Origin: an uncultured Bacteroidaceae bacterium
GTDB taxonomy: Bacteria > Bacteroidota > Bacteroidia > Bacteroidales > Bacteroidaceae
Length of the DNA: 64,000 nucleotides
Assembly (NCBI GenBank): GCA_944321635.1
Contig: CALULY010000002.1
Coordinates: 87,442-151,441 of the forward strand
Reading direction: 5' to 3'
How positions within the stretch are numbered: position 1 is the first letter of the stretch; the number at the start of each line of letters is the position of its first letter. Shown one piece after another: positions 17,121 through 24,736 of the stretch. The notes under the pieces were generated by a model. It saw only the letters and a list, made by a program, of their open reading frames with translations, ran no database searches and was not told the DNA's origin. A program made the position numbers and the translations under genes.

Positions 17121-17141
17121 CCGCATCAAAACGTATACGAG

Positions 17142-17636
17142 ATGAGAACAAACTTTGTAAAACAACTTGCCTTGCCTCTCGCTGCAATCCTCATGGCGAC
17201 AACAGCGTGCGCACAAACCAGCAAGGACAGCGCGGGACAGGCTACGGAACAACAAACTGAAACGATGGGAACAACAGGCACAGTGCACCTGACAAAGGAA
17301 GAATTCCTGAAAAAGGTGTTTGATTATGAAAAGAACAGCGAATGGAAATACGAGGGAGACCTCCCGGCAATCGTGGATTTCTATGCCACTTGGTGCGGGC
17401 CATGCAAAGCCATAGCCCCGGTGCTGGAAGAACTGGCGGCTGAGTACGACGGTAAAATACACATCTACAAGATCGACACCGACCAGGAACAGGAGCTGGC
17501 GGCGGCATTCGGCATCAGGAGCATCCCGACACTGCTGTTCATCCCCATGGACGGGCAACCGCAGATGAGCATGGGCGCGATGCCAAAGGCGTCACTCAAG
17601 GAGGCAATCGAAAAAGTCTTGTTGAAAAAACAATGA
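17142..17636 (+). CDS. Exported thioredoxin-family protein
   Basis: Thioredoxin-fold protein of 164 residues with the active-site motif WCGPCK (about residue 85) and the cis-Pro segment RSIPTL, so it should be redox active. The start at 17142 is chosen because it begins a signal peptide (MRTNFVKQLALPLAAIL) and lies just after a good promoter; the longer open frame from 17082 would overlap that promoter. The signal ends ATTACAQ, so it may be a lipoprotein or a cleaved periplasmic protein. A Ser/Thr/Gln-rich linker (about 25-45) precedes the domain. The stop overlaps the start of the MarR gene by 4 nt, so the two are translated together. Confidence 0.9.
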   Translation: MRTNFVKQLALPLAAILMATTACAQTSKDSAGQATEQQTETMGTTGTVHLTKEEFLKKVFDYEKNSEWKYEGDLPAIVDFYATWCGPCKAIAPVLEELAAEYDGKIHIYKIDTDQEQELAAAFGIRSIPTLLFIPMDGQPQMSMGAMPKASLKEAIEKVLLKKQ

Positions 17637-17995
17637 CTGGCGGCCTTGAAGCAATCTGCCGGGTGCGTGAGCTGCACCGCGCCATAAGCGAATTTGAACA
17701 GCAATTCCAGTCGCGGCACGGGCTTTGCATCAACGAGGGGATGCTGCTCTGCACACTGAAGAAGTCATGCTGCCTCACGTCCGGGGCAATAGCCGACGCG
17801 CTCGCCTTGTCGGTGTCAAACGCCTCCAAGGTCATAGCCTCGGCCGAAAAGAAAGAACTCGTCAGCCGCAGCCTCGGCGACTGCGACAAGCGGCAAATGC
17901 ACTTCATGCTGACGGCAAAGGGTGAAAAAGCCCTGGAGGAGATAAGCAAAAGCGAACTGCATCTCCCGCCGCTCCTTGCGGCACTGGTGCAGTGA
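17633..17995 (+). CDS. MarR-family transcriptional regulator
   Basis: Small winged-helix regulator of 120 residues. The recognition region LTSGAIADALALSVSNASKVIASAEKK and the wing (LVSRSLGDCDKRQMHFMLTAKG) fit MarR. It is slightly short (family about 140), lacking part of the C-terminal dimerisation helix. Cysteines are frequent (Cys in RHGLCINEG, LLCTLKKSCCL and GDCDK), which, with the overlapping thioredoxin gene, makes redox sensing a reasonable guess. It overlaps the thioredoxin gene by 4 nt (ATGA) and is the last gene of this operon; it faces recQ. Confidence 0.8.
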   Translation: MTGGLEAICRVRELHRAISEFEQQFQSRHGLCINEGMLLCTLKKSCCLTSGAIADALALSVSNASKVIASAEKKELVSRSLGDCDKRQMHFMLTAKGEKALEEISKSELHLPPLLAALVQ

Positions 17996-18000
17996 ACATG

Positions 18001-18044
18001 GCCATCGGGGGCAGGCAGGTCAATCACCGCCTGCCCCCGATGGC
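18001..18044. terminator. Bidirectional hairpin between marR and recQ
   Basis: Perfect 16-bp stem (18001-18016 with 18029-18044, GCCATCGGGGGCAGGC and its complement) with a 12-nt loop. It lies between the convergent marR (ends 17995) and recQ and covers the recQ stop codon. There is no long T run on either side, but position and strength support a shared terminator. Confidence 0.65.
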
Positions 18045-19942
18045 ATCACCAAACTCCCGACGAGATGCACGCGTCCCATGTCGGAGAGATATTGCAACGC
18101 GGCGCCCGCCACGTCGTCAGACACGCCAAGCACGGCGGCGAGCTGGCCGGCGTGGATGCTGCCACGCTCACGGAGGCAAGCCTCCATAACCTCTACCACA
18201 TCCGACAATTCGCCCAGACGCAACGGCGACGATGTGTGCTGCAAGCAGACATCACACTTCATGCAATTGGACGAAGCCGACTCGCCAAAGTAGGCAAGCA
18301 GCATCCGGCTGCGGCAAGTCATGCTGCTGGAACAGTAGTCGATGACCGACTCGACGCGACGCGCACAGCGTTCCTTCTTGTCCTTGTAGATTTCATCACC
18401 GAGGCGGATGCGCTCACACTCGATGCGGTCGGTGTTGTAAACTATGTAACGCGTCTTCATGCCAGGCACAAAGCGCACTACGCCCAGACGGAAGAGCCAT
18501 TTGAGATGCTCGTGCACGTCGCGTTGTGCCAAGCTGCATTTGTAAGCGATGAGTGTCTCGTCGATGAACGAGTAGTCTTTGTACAAACCGGTGTAATTGC
18601 GCATGACCGCATCAAGCACAGCCCCGGCCGTAGGGTTTGACCGTGCTGCCGACTCCAAGCCTTCCCGGCCGGCCAACAACATGAGGCGCGGAGGGATATC
18701 CTGCTCCTCAGTGTAGTCGATGTAGCCCGCCAGGGCCAAGAGCTTCAATGCACTGTCAACCTGCACCGCCACGTGCCCGAACTTGGAACTGAAGTCGAAA
18801 AGGTCAAATGCCAACGTGGCGCCCCCGCCACTGCCCATGCCTATCTGGAAGTAGTAACTCAACTCCTCGTAGACCCGACGTATGTACGACACCTCGGGAT
18901 AAGAGTCGGACACCCTGCGGTGCAGCAGCCGTTTGTCCGCCGCCTCGCAGAAAAGCATCACGGCGTATGCCTTGCCACCATCGCGCCCGGCGCGCCCCGC
19001 CTCCTGGAAATAGGCCTCAATGGAATCAGGAACATCGATGTGGACAACGAGCCTGACGTCGGACTTGTCTATCCCCATGCCGAAAGCATTGGTCGCCACC
19101 ATGACACGCACCTCGTCATTCATCCATCGACGTTGCCTGTCATCCTTGTCACTGTCGGTGAGACCGGCGTGGTAGTAGTCAGCCGTCACCCCTTGGGCGT
19201 TGAGCAATTCGCAGACAATGCGGCACTTCTTGCGGCTGCGCACATAGACGATGGCCGAGCCTGCCACCTTGGAGAGGATGTCAATCAACGATTTCTCCTT
19301 GTCATCGCTCTTCCTGACCACGTATGCAAGGTTGTCGCGGTAGAAACTCATCTTGACGACGTTGGGCGATGCAAACTCCAGCTTGTCTTGTATGTCCGCA
19401 ACGACCTCTTTGGTGGCAGTCGCCGTGAGGGCAAGCACGGGGACGCCGGGCAGGAGATGCCTTATCTCGGCAATCTTCAAGTACGACGGACGGAAATCAT
19501 ACCCCCACTGCGAGATGCAATGCGCCTCATCGACGGCGATGAGACACACTGTCATAGACTTCAACTTGGAACGGAAGATGTCGGATGCCAGACGCTCGGG
19601 GGATATGTAAAGGAACTTGTAGCCGCCGAACACGCAACTCTCAAGCGTGGCAATAATGTCCCCGCGCGACATCCCCGAATAGACTGCCGCCGCCTTTATG
19701 CCCTTGTCGCGGAGATGTGCGACCTGGTCTTTCATGAGTGCGATGAGCGGGGTGATGACGATGCATATCCCGGGCATCGACAATGCCGGCACTTGGAACG
19801 AAATCGATTTGCCGCCGCCCGTAGGCATGAGGCCGAGGGTGTCCTTGCCCTGGGCTATGCTCTCGATGATTTGTTGCTGGATGCCCCTGAACGAACCATA
19901 CCCCCAGTAACGTCTGAGGATGTCGAGATGGGTCTGGCTCAT
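18020..19942 (-). CDS. recQ: ATP-dependent DNA helicase RecQ
   Basis: 3'-5' DNA helicase for recombination and fork repair; 640 residues. Walker A TGGGKS (residues 41-46), Walker B DEAH (138-141) followed by CISQWG, and motif VI QEAGRAGRDG are all present. The RQC zinc-binding cysteines appear (CRSRMLLAYFG...NCMKCDVC, about residues 555-580). After them comes a short winged-helix tail (LGELSDVVEVMEACL...) instead of a clear HRDC domain. The start codon overlaps the recJ stop by 4 nt, so recJ and recQ are co-translated, giving a helicase/nuclease pair known to work together. Confidence 0.95.
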   Translation of the reverse strand: MSQTHLDILRRYWGYGSFRGIQQQIIESIAQGKDTLGLMPTGGGKSISFQVPALSMPGICIVITPLIALMKDQVAHLRDKGIKAAAVYSGMSRGDIIATLESCVFGGYKFLYISPERLASDIFRSKLKSMTVCLIAVDEAHCISQWGYDFRPSYLKIAEIRHLLPGVPVLALTATATKEVVADIQDKLEFASPNVVKMSFYRDNLAYVVRKSDDKEKSLIDILSKVAGSAIVYVRSRKKCRIVCELLNAQGVTADYYHAGLTDSDKDDRQRRWMNDEVRVMVATNAFGMGIDKSDVRLVVHIDVPDSIEAYFQEAGRAGRDGGKAYAVMLFCEAADKRLLHRRVSDSYPEVSYIRRVYEELSYYFQIGMGSGGGATLAFDLFDFSSKFGHVAVQVDSALKLLALAGYIDYTEEQDIPPRLMLLAGREGLESAARSNPTAGAVLDAVMRNYTGLYKDYSFIDETLIAYKCSLAQRDVHEHLKWLFRLGVVRFVPGMKTRYIVYNTDRIECERIRLGDEIYKDKKERCARRVESVIDYCSSSMTCRSRMLLAYFGESASSNCMKCDVCLQHTSSPLRLGELSDVVEVMEACLRERGSIHAGQLAAVLGVSDDVAGAALQYLSDMGRVHLVGSLVMPSGAGGD

Positions 19943-21657
19943 AGCGACGGGCGGATGCCTTCTATCTGCAACTGCACCTCACCACGTTTGTGCGTGTTCT
20001 CCTCGATTGTGTAGCAGATGTCAAACGAACTCTTGGTCTTGATGTAACGCACCTGCGAACTCTGTCCGAAGGCGATGCCGTTGATCACCTTGTTAGACTT
20101 GTTGTCTACCAACTCCATCTTGATGTGCTCCTGATCACGCCCGACGACTTTACTGGTGCCGTAGTCATAAACGTTGCGTGTCATGAACAGCGGCTTCATG
20201 TTGCCCGGGCCGAAGGGGTTGAACTTCTTGAGGTCGTTGTAGAACTTCATCGAGATGTCTTTGAACTGCAACTCCGCGTCAATGTTCATCGTCGAACCCA
20301 TCTGTTCGGGATGTATGTGTGATGCAACATAGTCCTCAAAGCGGCGTGTGAACTCATCGACGTTTTCAAGCCTCATCGTCAGCCCGGCGGCGTAGGTGTG
20401 CCCCCCGAAGTTCTCAAGCAGGTCCTTGCAATGCTCGATGGCCTTGTAGACATCAAAGCCCGAGACCGAGCGGGCCGAGCCCGTTGCGAACTCATTGGTC
20501 TGGGTCAGCACCACTGCGGGACGGTAGTAGATCTCCGTCAGCCGGGATGCCACGATGCCGATGACCCCCTTGTGCCACTCTGGGTTGAAGAGCACGATGG
20601 TCTTGCGCTCGGAGAGGTCTGCGAGATGCTCGACGATGTGGTTGGCTTCCTCGGTCATCGACTTGTCCAAGTCCTTGCGTGTCTCGTTGTACTGGTTGAT
20701 CAGGTTGCTCTTTTCAATCGCCGCAGCATAGTCTTTCTCGGTGAGCAGATCGACCGACTCCTTGCCGTTCTGGATTCGCCCCGAGGCATTTATGCGCGGG
20801 CCTATCTTGAAGATGATGTCGCTAAACGTGATTTCCTTGCCTGCCAAGCCGCAAACCTCGATAATCGCCTTGAGCCCCGTCGAGGGGTTGGTGTTCAACT
20901 GCTTCAAGCCGTGATAGGCGAGCACCCGGTTTTCCCCCATCACAGGCACGATGTCCGCCGCTATGCTCACCGCCACCAAATCGAGCAGGTGGGCAAGTGT
21001 GCCAAACGACAAGCCGTTGTCCTTGGCAAACGCCTGCATGAACTTGAATCCCACGCCGCACCCCGAAAGGTCAGGGCAGGGATAAGTGGAGTCAAAACGC
21101 TTGGGGTTCAAGATAGCAGCCGCGTCGGGCAATGTCTCGTCGGGCACGTGGTGGTCACAGATGATGAAGTCTATGCCTTTTGACTTGGCGTATGCGATCT
21201 CATCGACGGCCTTGATGCCGCAATCCAGCACTATCACCAGACCCACTCCTGTCGAGGCCGCATAGTCCACGCCCTTGCGCGAGACCCCGTAGCCCTCATC
21301 ATAGCGGTCAGGGATGTAGTAGTCCAGATTGGAATAGAAGTTTTGCAGGTACTTGTAGACCAACGACACCGCCGTCGTCCCATCGACATCGTAATCTCCG
21401 TAGACCAAGATGCGCTCCTTCCGCCCGATGGCAAGGTTGAGGCGGCTGACGGCCTTGTCCATATCCTCCATCAGGAACGGGTCATGCAGCTGCGACAACT
21501 GGGGACGGAAAAAACTTTTGGCGGCGTGGACGGTCGTTATGCCGCGCATCACCAGCAGGAGAGCGAGTGCCGGATGGATGCCAAGCTCCTGCGCAAGCTT
21601 TTGTCCCCGACGTTCCTGGTCGGGAGCGGGAGTCTGATAAATCCATTTACTGCTCAT
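19939..21657 (-). CDS. recJ: Single-stranded-DNA-specific exonuclease RecJ
   Basis: 5'-3' ssDNA exonuclease; 572 residues, the normal length. The start at 21657 (MSSKWIYQTPAP) is the family-typical N-terminus; an upstream open extension of 57 residues reads as non-coding. DHH-superfamily motifs are intact: LVYGDYDVDGTTA, VIVLDCGIK, DFIICDHHVPD and the DHHA1 GG motif region (FGGHTYAAGLTM). An OB-like C-terminal domain ends the protein (QIEGIRPSL). It overlaps recQ by 4 nt. The 22-nt-period array lies 250-350 bp upstream of its start. Confidence 0.95.
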   Translation of the reverse strand: MSSKWIYQTPAPDQERRGQKLAQELGIHPALALLLVMRGITTVHAAKSFFRPQLSQLHDPFLMEDMDKAVSRLNLAIGRKERILVYGDYDVDGTTAVSLVYKYLQNFYSNLDYYIPDRYDEGYGVSRKGVDYAASTGVGLVIVLDCGIKAVDEIAYAKSKGIDFIICDHHVPDETLPDAAAILNPKRFDSTYPCPDLSGCGVGFKFMQAFAKDNGLSFGTLAHLLDLVAVSIAADIVPVMGENRVLAYHGLKQLNTNPSTGLKAIIEVCGLAGKEITFSDIIFKIGPRINASGRIQNGKESVDLLTEKDYAAAIEKSNLINQYNETRKDLDKSMTEEANHIVEHLADLSERKTIVLFNPEWHKGVIGIVASRLTEIYYRPAVVLTQTNEFATGSARSVSGFDVYKAIEHCKDLLENFGGHTYAAGLTMRLENVDEFTRRFEDYVASHIHPEQMGSTMNIDAELQFKDISMKFYNDLKKFNPFGPGNMKPLFMTRNVYDYGTSKVVGRDQEHIKMELVDNKSNKVINGIAFGQSSQVRYIKTKSSFDICYTIEENTHKRGEVQLQIEGIRPSL

Positions 21658-21904
21658 ATAGTGTGTCTTTTTTCTTTCTTCTCGCCATTGTGCCAGCACC
21701 CCGCACCAAACACGGGGCACGGTGCGCAAAAAAGCGGCGGATGGATGCAACCGCCACGTTGCCACTGCCGGCAAACAATCTGTAAAGTTAGGGAAAATTA
21801 ATGAGACGGAATGACAATGGACGTACAATCATTGAAAATACCAAGTTTCGGCTATGCGGCCGCACCTCCGCACACCGCATCCGCAAGCACCGTGCACGGG
21901 GCAA

Positions 21905-22005
21905 AAAACATTGCATGAAAGTGGTGGAAACATCCTATGCTACCGCTAAAAACATTCAATGCTAATGGTGAAAACATTGTATGCTAACGACAAAAACATC
22001 CTATG
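21905..22005 (+). repeat. 22-nt-period array of AAAACATNNNATG, five units
   Basis: Units start at 21905, 21927, 21949, 21971 and 21993, each exactly 22 nt apart; the second reads GAAACAT. The three core bases are TGC, CCT, TCA, TGT and CCT. A sixth, degenerate unit (CATCAAGTG, 22019) stays in register. Linkers are 9 nt and partly alike (CTACCGCTA, CTAATGGTG, CTAACGACA, CTGACGGCA). This is the longest and cleanest of the three arrays in the window. Confidence 0.9.
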
Positions 22006-22076
22006 CTGACGGCAGCCCCATCAAGTGCCGACGCCGCAGCCCATCACTGCCCGCGCCACACCACCAGACGGCATAC

Positions 22077-22113
22077 AAAAAAGGCCGCGCGCAGCATCAC
22101 GCCACGCACGGCC
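22077..22113 (-). terminator. Terminator of the aminotransferase gene
   Basis: Minus-strand stem GGCCGTGCG / CGCGCGGCC (one mismatch) with a 13-nt loop, followed by TTTTTTG. It lies about 60 bp after the aminotransferase stop. Confidence 0.7.
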
Positions 22114-22173
22114 TCTTTTCCACCGGCACACGGCAGCACAGCCCTGCGGCCATGCCCTGGTGCCGGAGACATC

Positions 22174-23373
22174 TCACTTGAGCCTCTCGATGGCCTCACG
22201 CACTCGCCGTGCCGCCTCGACCAGTTGCTCGTCGGATGCGGCGTAGGAGAAGCGGATGTAGCCCGGAGCGCAGAAAGCGTCGCCCGACACGGCCGCCACG
22301 TGCGCTTCCTCCAGGAGGTACATCGCCAGGTCAGACGAGTCGGCTATGACCCTTTCGCCCGCACGTTTGCCAAACAACGCCTCGCACTTGGGGAACAAGT
22401 AAAACGCGCCATCGGGCTTGCGGAGCTCAAGACCCGGTGTTTCGCTCAACAGGGCAAACATCAAGTCGCGGCGACGCTCAAAGGCGCGGCGCATTTCCTC
22501 CACGCAAGTCTGGTCGCCGGCGAATGCCGCCTCGGCAGCCTTTTGCGCAATCGACGACGGGCCCGAGGTGTATTGTCCCTGGAGCTTGGTGCAAGCCTTG
22601 GCTATCCACAACGGAGCGGCGACAAAGCCCAGACGCCAGCCCGTCATGGCGTAAGCCTTTGAGACACCGTTGATGAGTGCCGTGCGTTCCTGCATCCCTG
22701 GGCACGACGCTATGCTGTGATGTTTGCCGACATAATTGACGTGCTCGTATATCTCATCAGAGAGCACCACCACGTCGGGGTACTTGGCAAGAACCGCCGC
22801 CAACGCCTCCAACTCCGCTTGCGAATAGACGCTGCCCGTCGGATTGGAGGGCGAGCAGAGCATCAGCACCCGTGTCGCAGGCGTTATCGCCGCCTCAAGT
22901 TGCTCGGGTGTCAGCTTGAAATCCTGCTCCATGCCCGTCGGCACGACCACGCTCTTGGCTTCTGCCAGCTTGACCATCTCGACATAGCTGACCCAGCACG
23001 GCGCGGGGATGATCACTTCGTCGCCAGGTCCGGCCACGCACATCAGGACGTTGCACACGGCTTGTTTGGCCCCGTTGCCGCAGACAATCTGCTCGGGCGC
23101 ATATTCCAAGCCGTTCTCCCGGCGCAGCTTCTCCACAATCGCCTTGCGCAACGAGAGGTAGCCCGGCACGGGTGAGTAGAAAGAGTAGTTTTCGTCAATC
23201 GCCTTCTTCGCCGCCTCCTTGATGTGCTGCGGTGTGAAGAAGTCCGGTTCGCCGACACTCAGGTTGATAACGTCGATGCCGGCGGCCTTGAGCTCGGCAC
23301 TCTTCTGTGACATGGCCAGCGTCGCCGAGGGCGAGAGGCGGTTGATACGGTCTGACAGGTTGTTCATCTCCAT
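22174..23373 (-). CDS. PLP-dependent aspartate aminotransferase-type enzyme
   Basis: Class I/II aminotransferase of 399 residues, most like the aspartate/prephenate aminotransferase subgroup. The N-terminus LSDRINRLSPSATLAMSQK and the motif INLSVGEPDF are typical. The PLP lysine is in GVSKAYAMTGWRLGF (about residue 238); the substrate-binding Arg is in YIRFSYAAS near the C-terminus. It would transfer amino groups between aspartate or another amino acid and 2-oxoglutarate. It is transcribed alone toward recJ, with a terminator after it. Substrate range cannot be read from the sequence. Confidence 0.9.
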   Translation of the reverse strand: MEMNNLSDRINRLSPSATLAMSQKSAELKAAGIDVINLSVGEPDFFTPQHIKEAAKKAIDENYSFYSPVPGYLSLRKAIVEKLRRENGLEYAPEQIVCGNGAKQAVCNVLMCVAGPGDEVIIPAPCWVSYVEMVKLAEAKSVVVPTGMEQDFKLTPEQLEAAITPATRVLMLCSPSNPTGSVYSQAELEALAAVLAKYPDVVVLSDEIYEHVNYVGKHHSIASCPGMQERTALINGVSKAYAMTGWRLGFVAAPLWIAKACTKLQGQYTSGPSSIAQKAAEAAFAGDQTCVEEMRRAFERRRDLMFALLSETPGLELRKPDGAFYLFPKCEALFGKRAGERVIADSSDLAMYLLEEAHVAAVSGDAFCAPGYIRFSYAASDEQLVEAARRVREAIERLK

Positions 23374-23612
23374 GTATTTATTGATTTGTTTTCACATTGT
23401 TGCCCATTCCTATGCCCGGGACTTTCGCGGCATCCTGCGCCGTGCAGGCCGCATCCGATGGCGCGTGCGGCGGCACGGCAAGCATTTGGGGCGTAAAGGT
23501 ACGGCAAAACCACATCCCTGCAATGACTAAACGGGAGATTTGTAATTGCATTTACTCGGCAGGAGGATGGCTCATCCGCATAGTCAGACCTTGCATTTCA
23601 GATGATTGGCTG

Positions 23613-23828
23613 TCAATCTTGCTTCTCAGTTTTTAGGATGGCCTGACAACGTATCCTTGAATCCGAGAAGCCGTTAGCTTTTATCCAATTGTTATTTTCA
23701 TGCAACTTGGCCAATGCCTCCTTTTCTGTCTCTCCATCCTCGATACCTAAGATTTGCAAGCTGTCAAGTTCATTGTTGTTAGGAGCCACCGCATAACCTT
23801 CGTCGGTGTAAAAGAGATATGTCCCCAT
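23613..23828 (-). CDS. Small hypothetical protein in accessory island
   Basis: A 71-residue acidic protein (MGTYLFYTDEGYAVAPNN...) that I do not recognise. It starts 3 bp after the stop of the nuclease-like gene, so the two form a tight pair. Its base composition is more AT-rich than the surrounding core genes. The tail IRCQAILKTEKQD has one Cys. A small partner, immunity or regulatory subunit is possible, but nothing in the sequence shows it. Confidence 0.6.
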   Translation of the reverse strand: MGTYLFYTDEGYAVAPNNNELDSLQILGIEDGETEKEALAKLHENNNWIKANGFSDSRIRCQAILKTEKQD

Positions 23829-23831
23829 AGT

Positions 23832-24578
23832 CTAAAGGATAAAATCGAATGATTGCCTTTCAACCTCCATTTCATATTGCTTTATGAGCGAATCATAGCT
23901 TAGGAATGACACGCGCTTGTTCAACCTCAGGTCGTCGAATGCATGGAAACTCATCTTTGCTTCAAACTCCGGCTTGCGCTTGATGTCGGCAACAATTGCC
24001 ATCCTCACATAGAAATCTTGCAGGTCATTGAACTTCAGCAATGAGTTCTGGATGTCCGTGGAATGCTCTATCTCGAAGAATGAGTGCGGCATATCGCGCT
24101 TGTTGAACCATATCGTGTCAATGGTGGACGAGCGTTTTATCGTTTGCGGATAGGAGTAGGGTGGCAGTTCGTCAAGGGTTGAAAGCTCTTGCAACCTTTG
24201 CCCGTCATAAAATCGCTTGTTCTTGTCTTGATTTGGGATGAACGTCCGCATATCGCGATACTTACCTATTATCAACAAGATGCCTTGGTAGTAGGTGTGA
24301 TTGAACGTCCTGACGGCATCCGAGTCCTTATTCTTTTCTGTTTCCACCAGAATGCCCTTGTCCTCTATCTGCTTCCTGTATTTCTCAAGTCCGTACAGCC
24401 CGGGCTTTATCTTATAAATGCCTTTGGTCAACTGCACGATGCGGCGAATGCTTGCAAACGGAGTTTTTGTCTTCCATTCGCAATCCTTTATTTTAAACAC
24501 CTCCTTGTTGAGTTCGGCAAGTGTGGCCACTCCGCCCAGTTTATCCAAGGTTTCTATTACGGCTTCATATTGTTTCAT
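23832..24578 (-). CDS. Winged-helix plus nuclease-like protein (accessory, possible defence)
   Basis: Protein of 248 residues. Residues 1-65 (VIETLDKLGGVATLAELNKEVF... IYKIKPGLYGLE) look like a HARE/restriction-type winged helix that reads DNA. The C-terminal half has IDTIWFNKRD followed by FFEIEHSTDIQNSLLKFNDL, close to the FEVEHST element of a PD-(D/E)XK-like domain found in some restriction-related proteins. The usual final Lys is replaced by Glu (EIE), so cleavage activity is uncertain. The gene is AT-richer than its flanks and encodes more Lys, which suggests acquisition by transfer. It is followed at 3 bp by a 71-residue gene. A role in DNA defence is inference. Confidence 0.65.
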   Translation of the reverse strand: MKQYEAVIETLDKLGGVATLAELNKEVFKIKDCEWKTKTPFASIRRIVQLTKGIYKIKPGLYGLEKYRKQIEDKGILVETEKNKDSDAVRTFNHTYYQGILLIIGKYRDMRTFIPNQDKNKRFYDGQRLQELSTLDELPPYSYPQTIKRSSTIDTIWFNKRDMPHSFFEIEHSTDIQNSLLKFNDLQDFYVRMAIVADIKRKPEFEAKMSFHAFDDLRLNKRVSFLSYDSLIKQYEMEVERQSFDFIL

Positions 24579-24677
24579 GGCTTTTCCTGTTGGTCATCTC
24601 TGCAAATCAGGATGTAAATGTAAGAATTGTAAACCAAATCTTGTTGCGGACTTGCTTCCTTAGCCCTTGTCTTTGTC

Positions 24678-24685
24678 TATCTTTG
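24678..24685 (+). promoter_or_regulatory. Candidate -7 element for the PBP4 gene
   Basis: TATCTTTG matches TAnnTTTG and lies 51 bp upstream of the ATG at 24737. The -33 position shows only CTTG at a 23-nt spacing, so support is partial. Confidence 0.45.
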
Positions 24686-24736
24686 CCCGTCACTTCCCCC
24701 GTCATGGGCGCGTGGTGGCATTTAATCATCAAGAAT

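Larger units (their letters stand above)
21658..22173. other. Intergenic region between recJ and the aminotransferase gene
   Basis: 516 bp. It holds the 22-nt-period array (21905-22005), the aminotransferase terminator (22077-22113) and a weak minus-strand TAACTTTA near 21782-21789. No gene is supported. Confidence 0.55.

Noticed and set aside
16624..17145. 173-codon plus-strand frame across the palindrome array
   Set aside because: It includes the AT-rich array translated as repeated YIQNFCLYKQ-type residues and has no homology features; it also overlaps the thioredoxin promoter.
18773..20014. 413-codon plus-strand frame opposite recQ
   Set aside because: Shadow of the recQ gene, which has complete helicase motifs on the other strand.
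21905..22005. Plasmid iteron origin
   Set aside because: Spacing fits iterons, but there is no rep gene, and the surrounding genes are chromosomal housekeeping genes.
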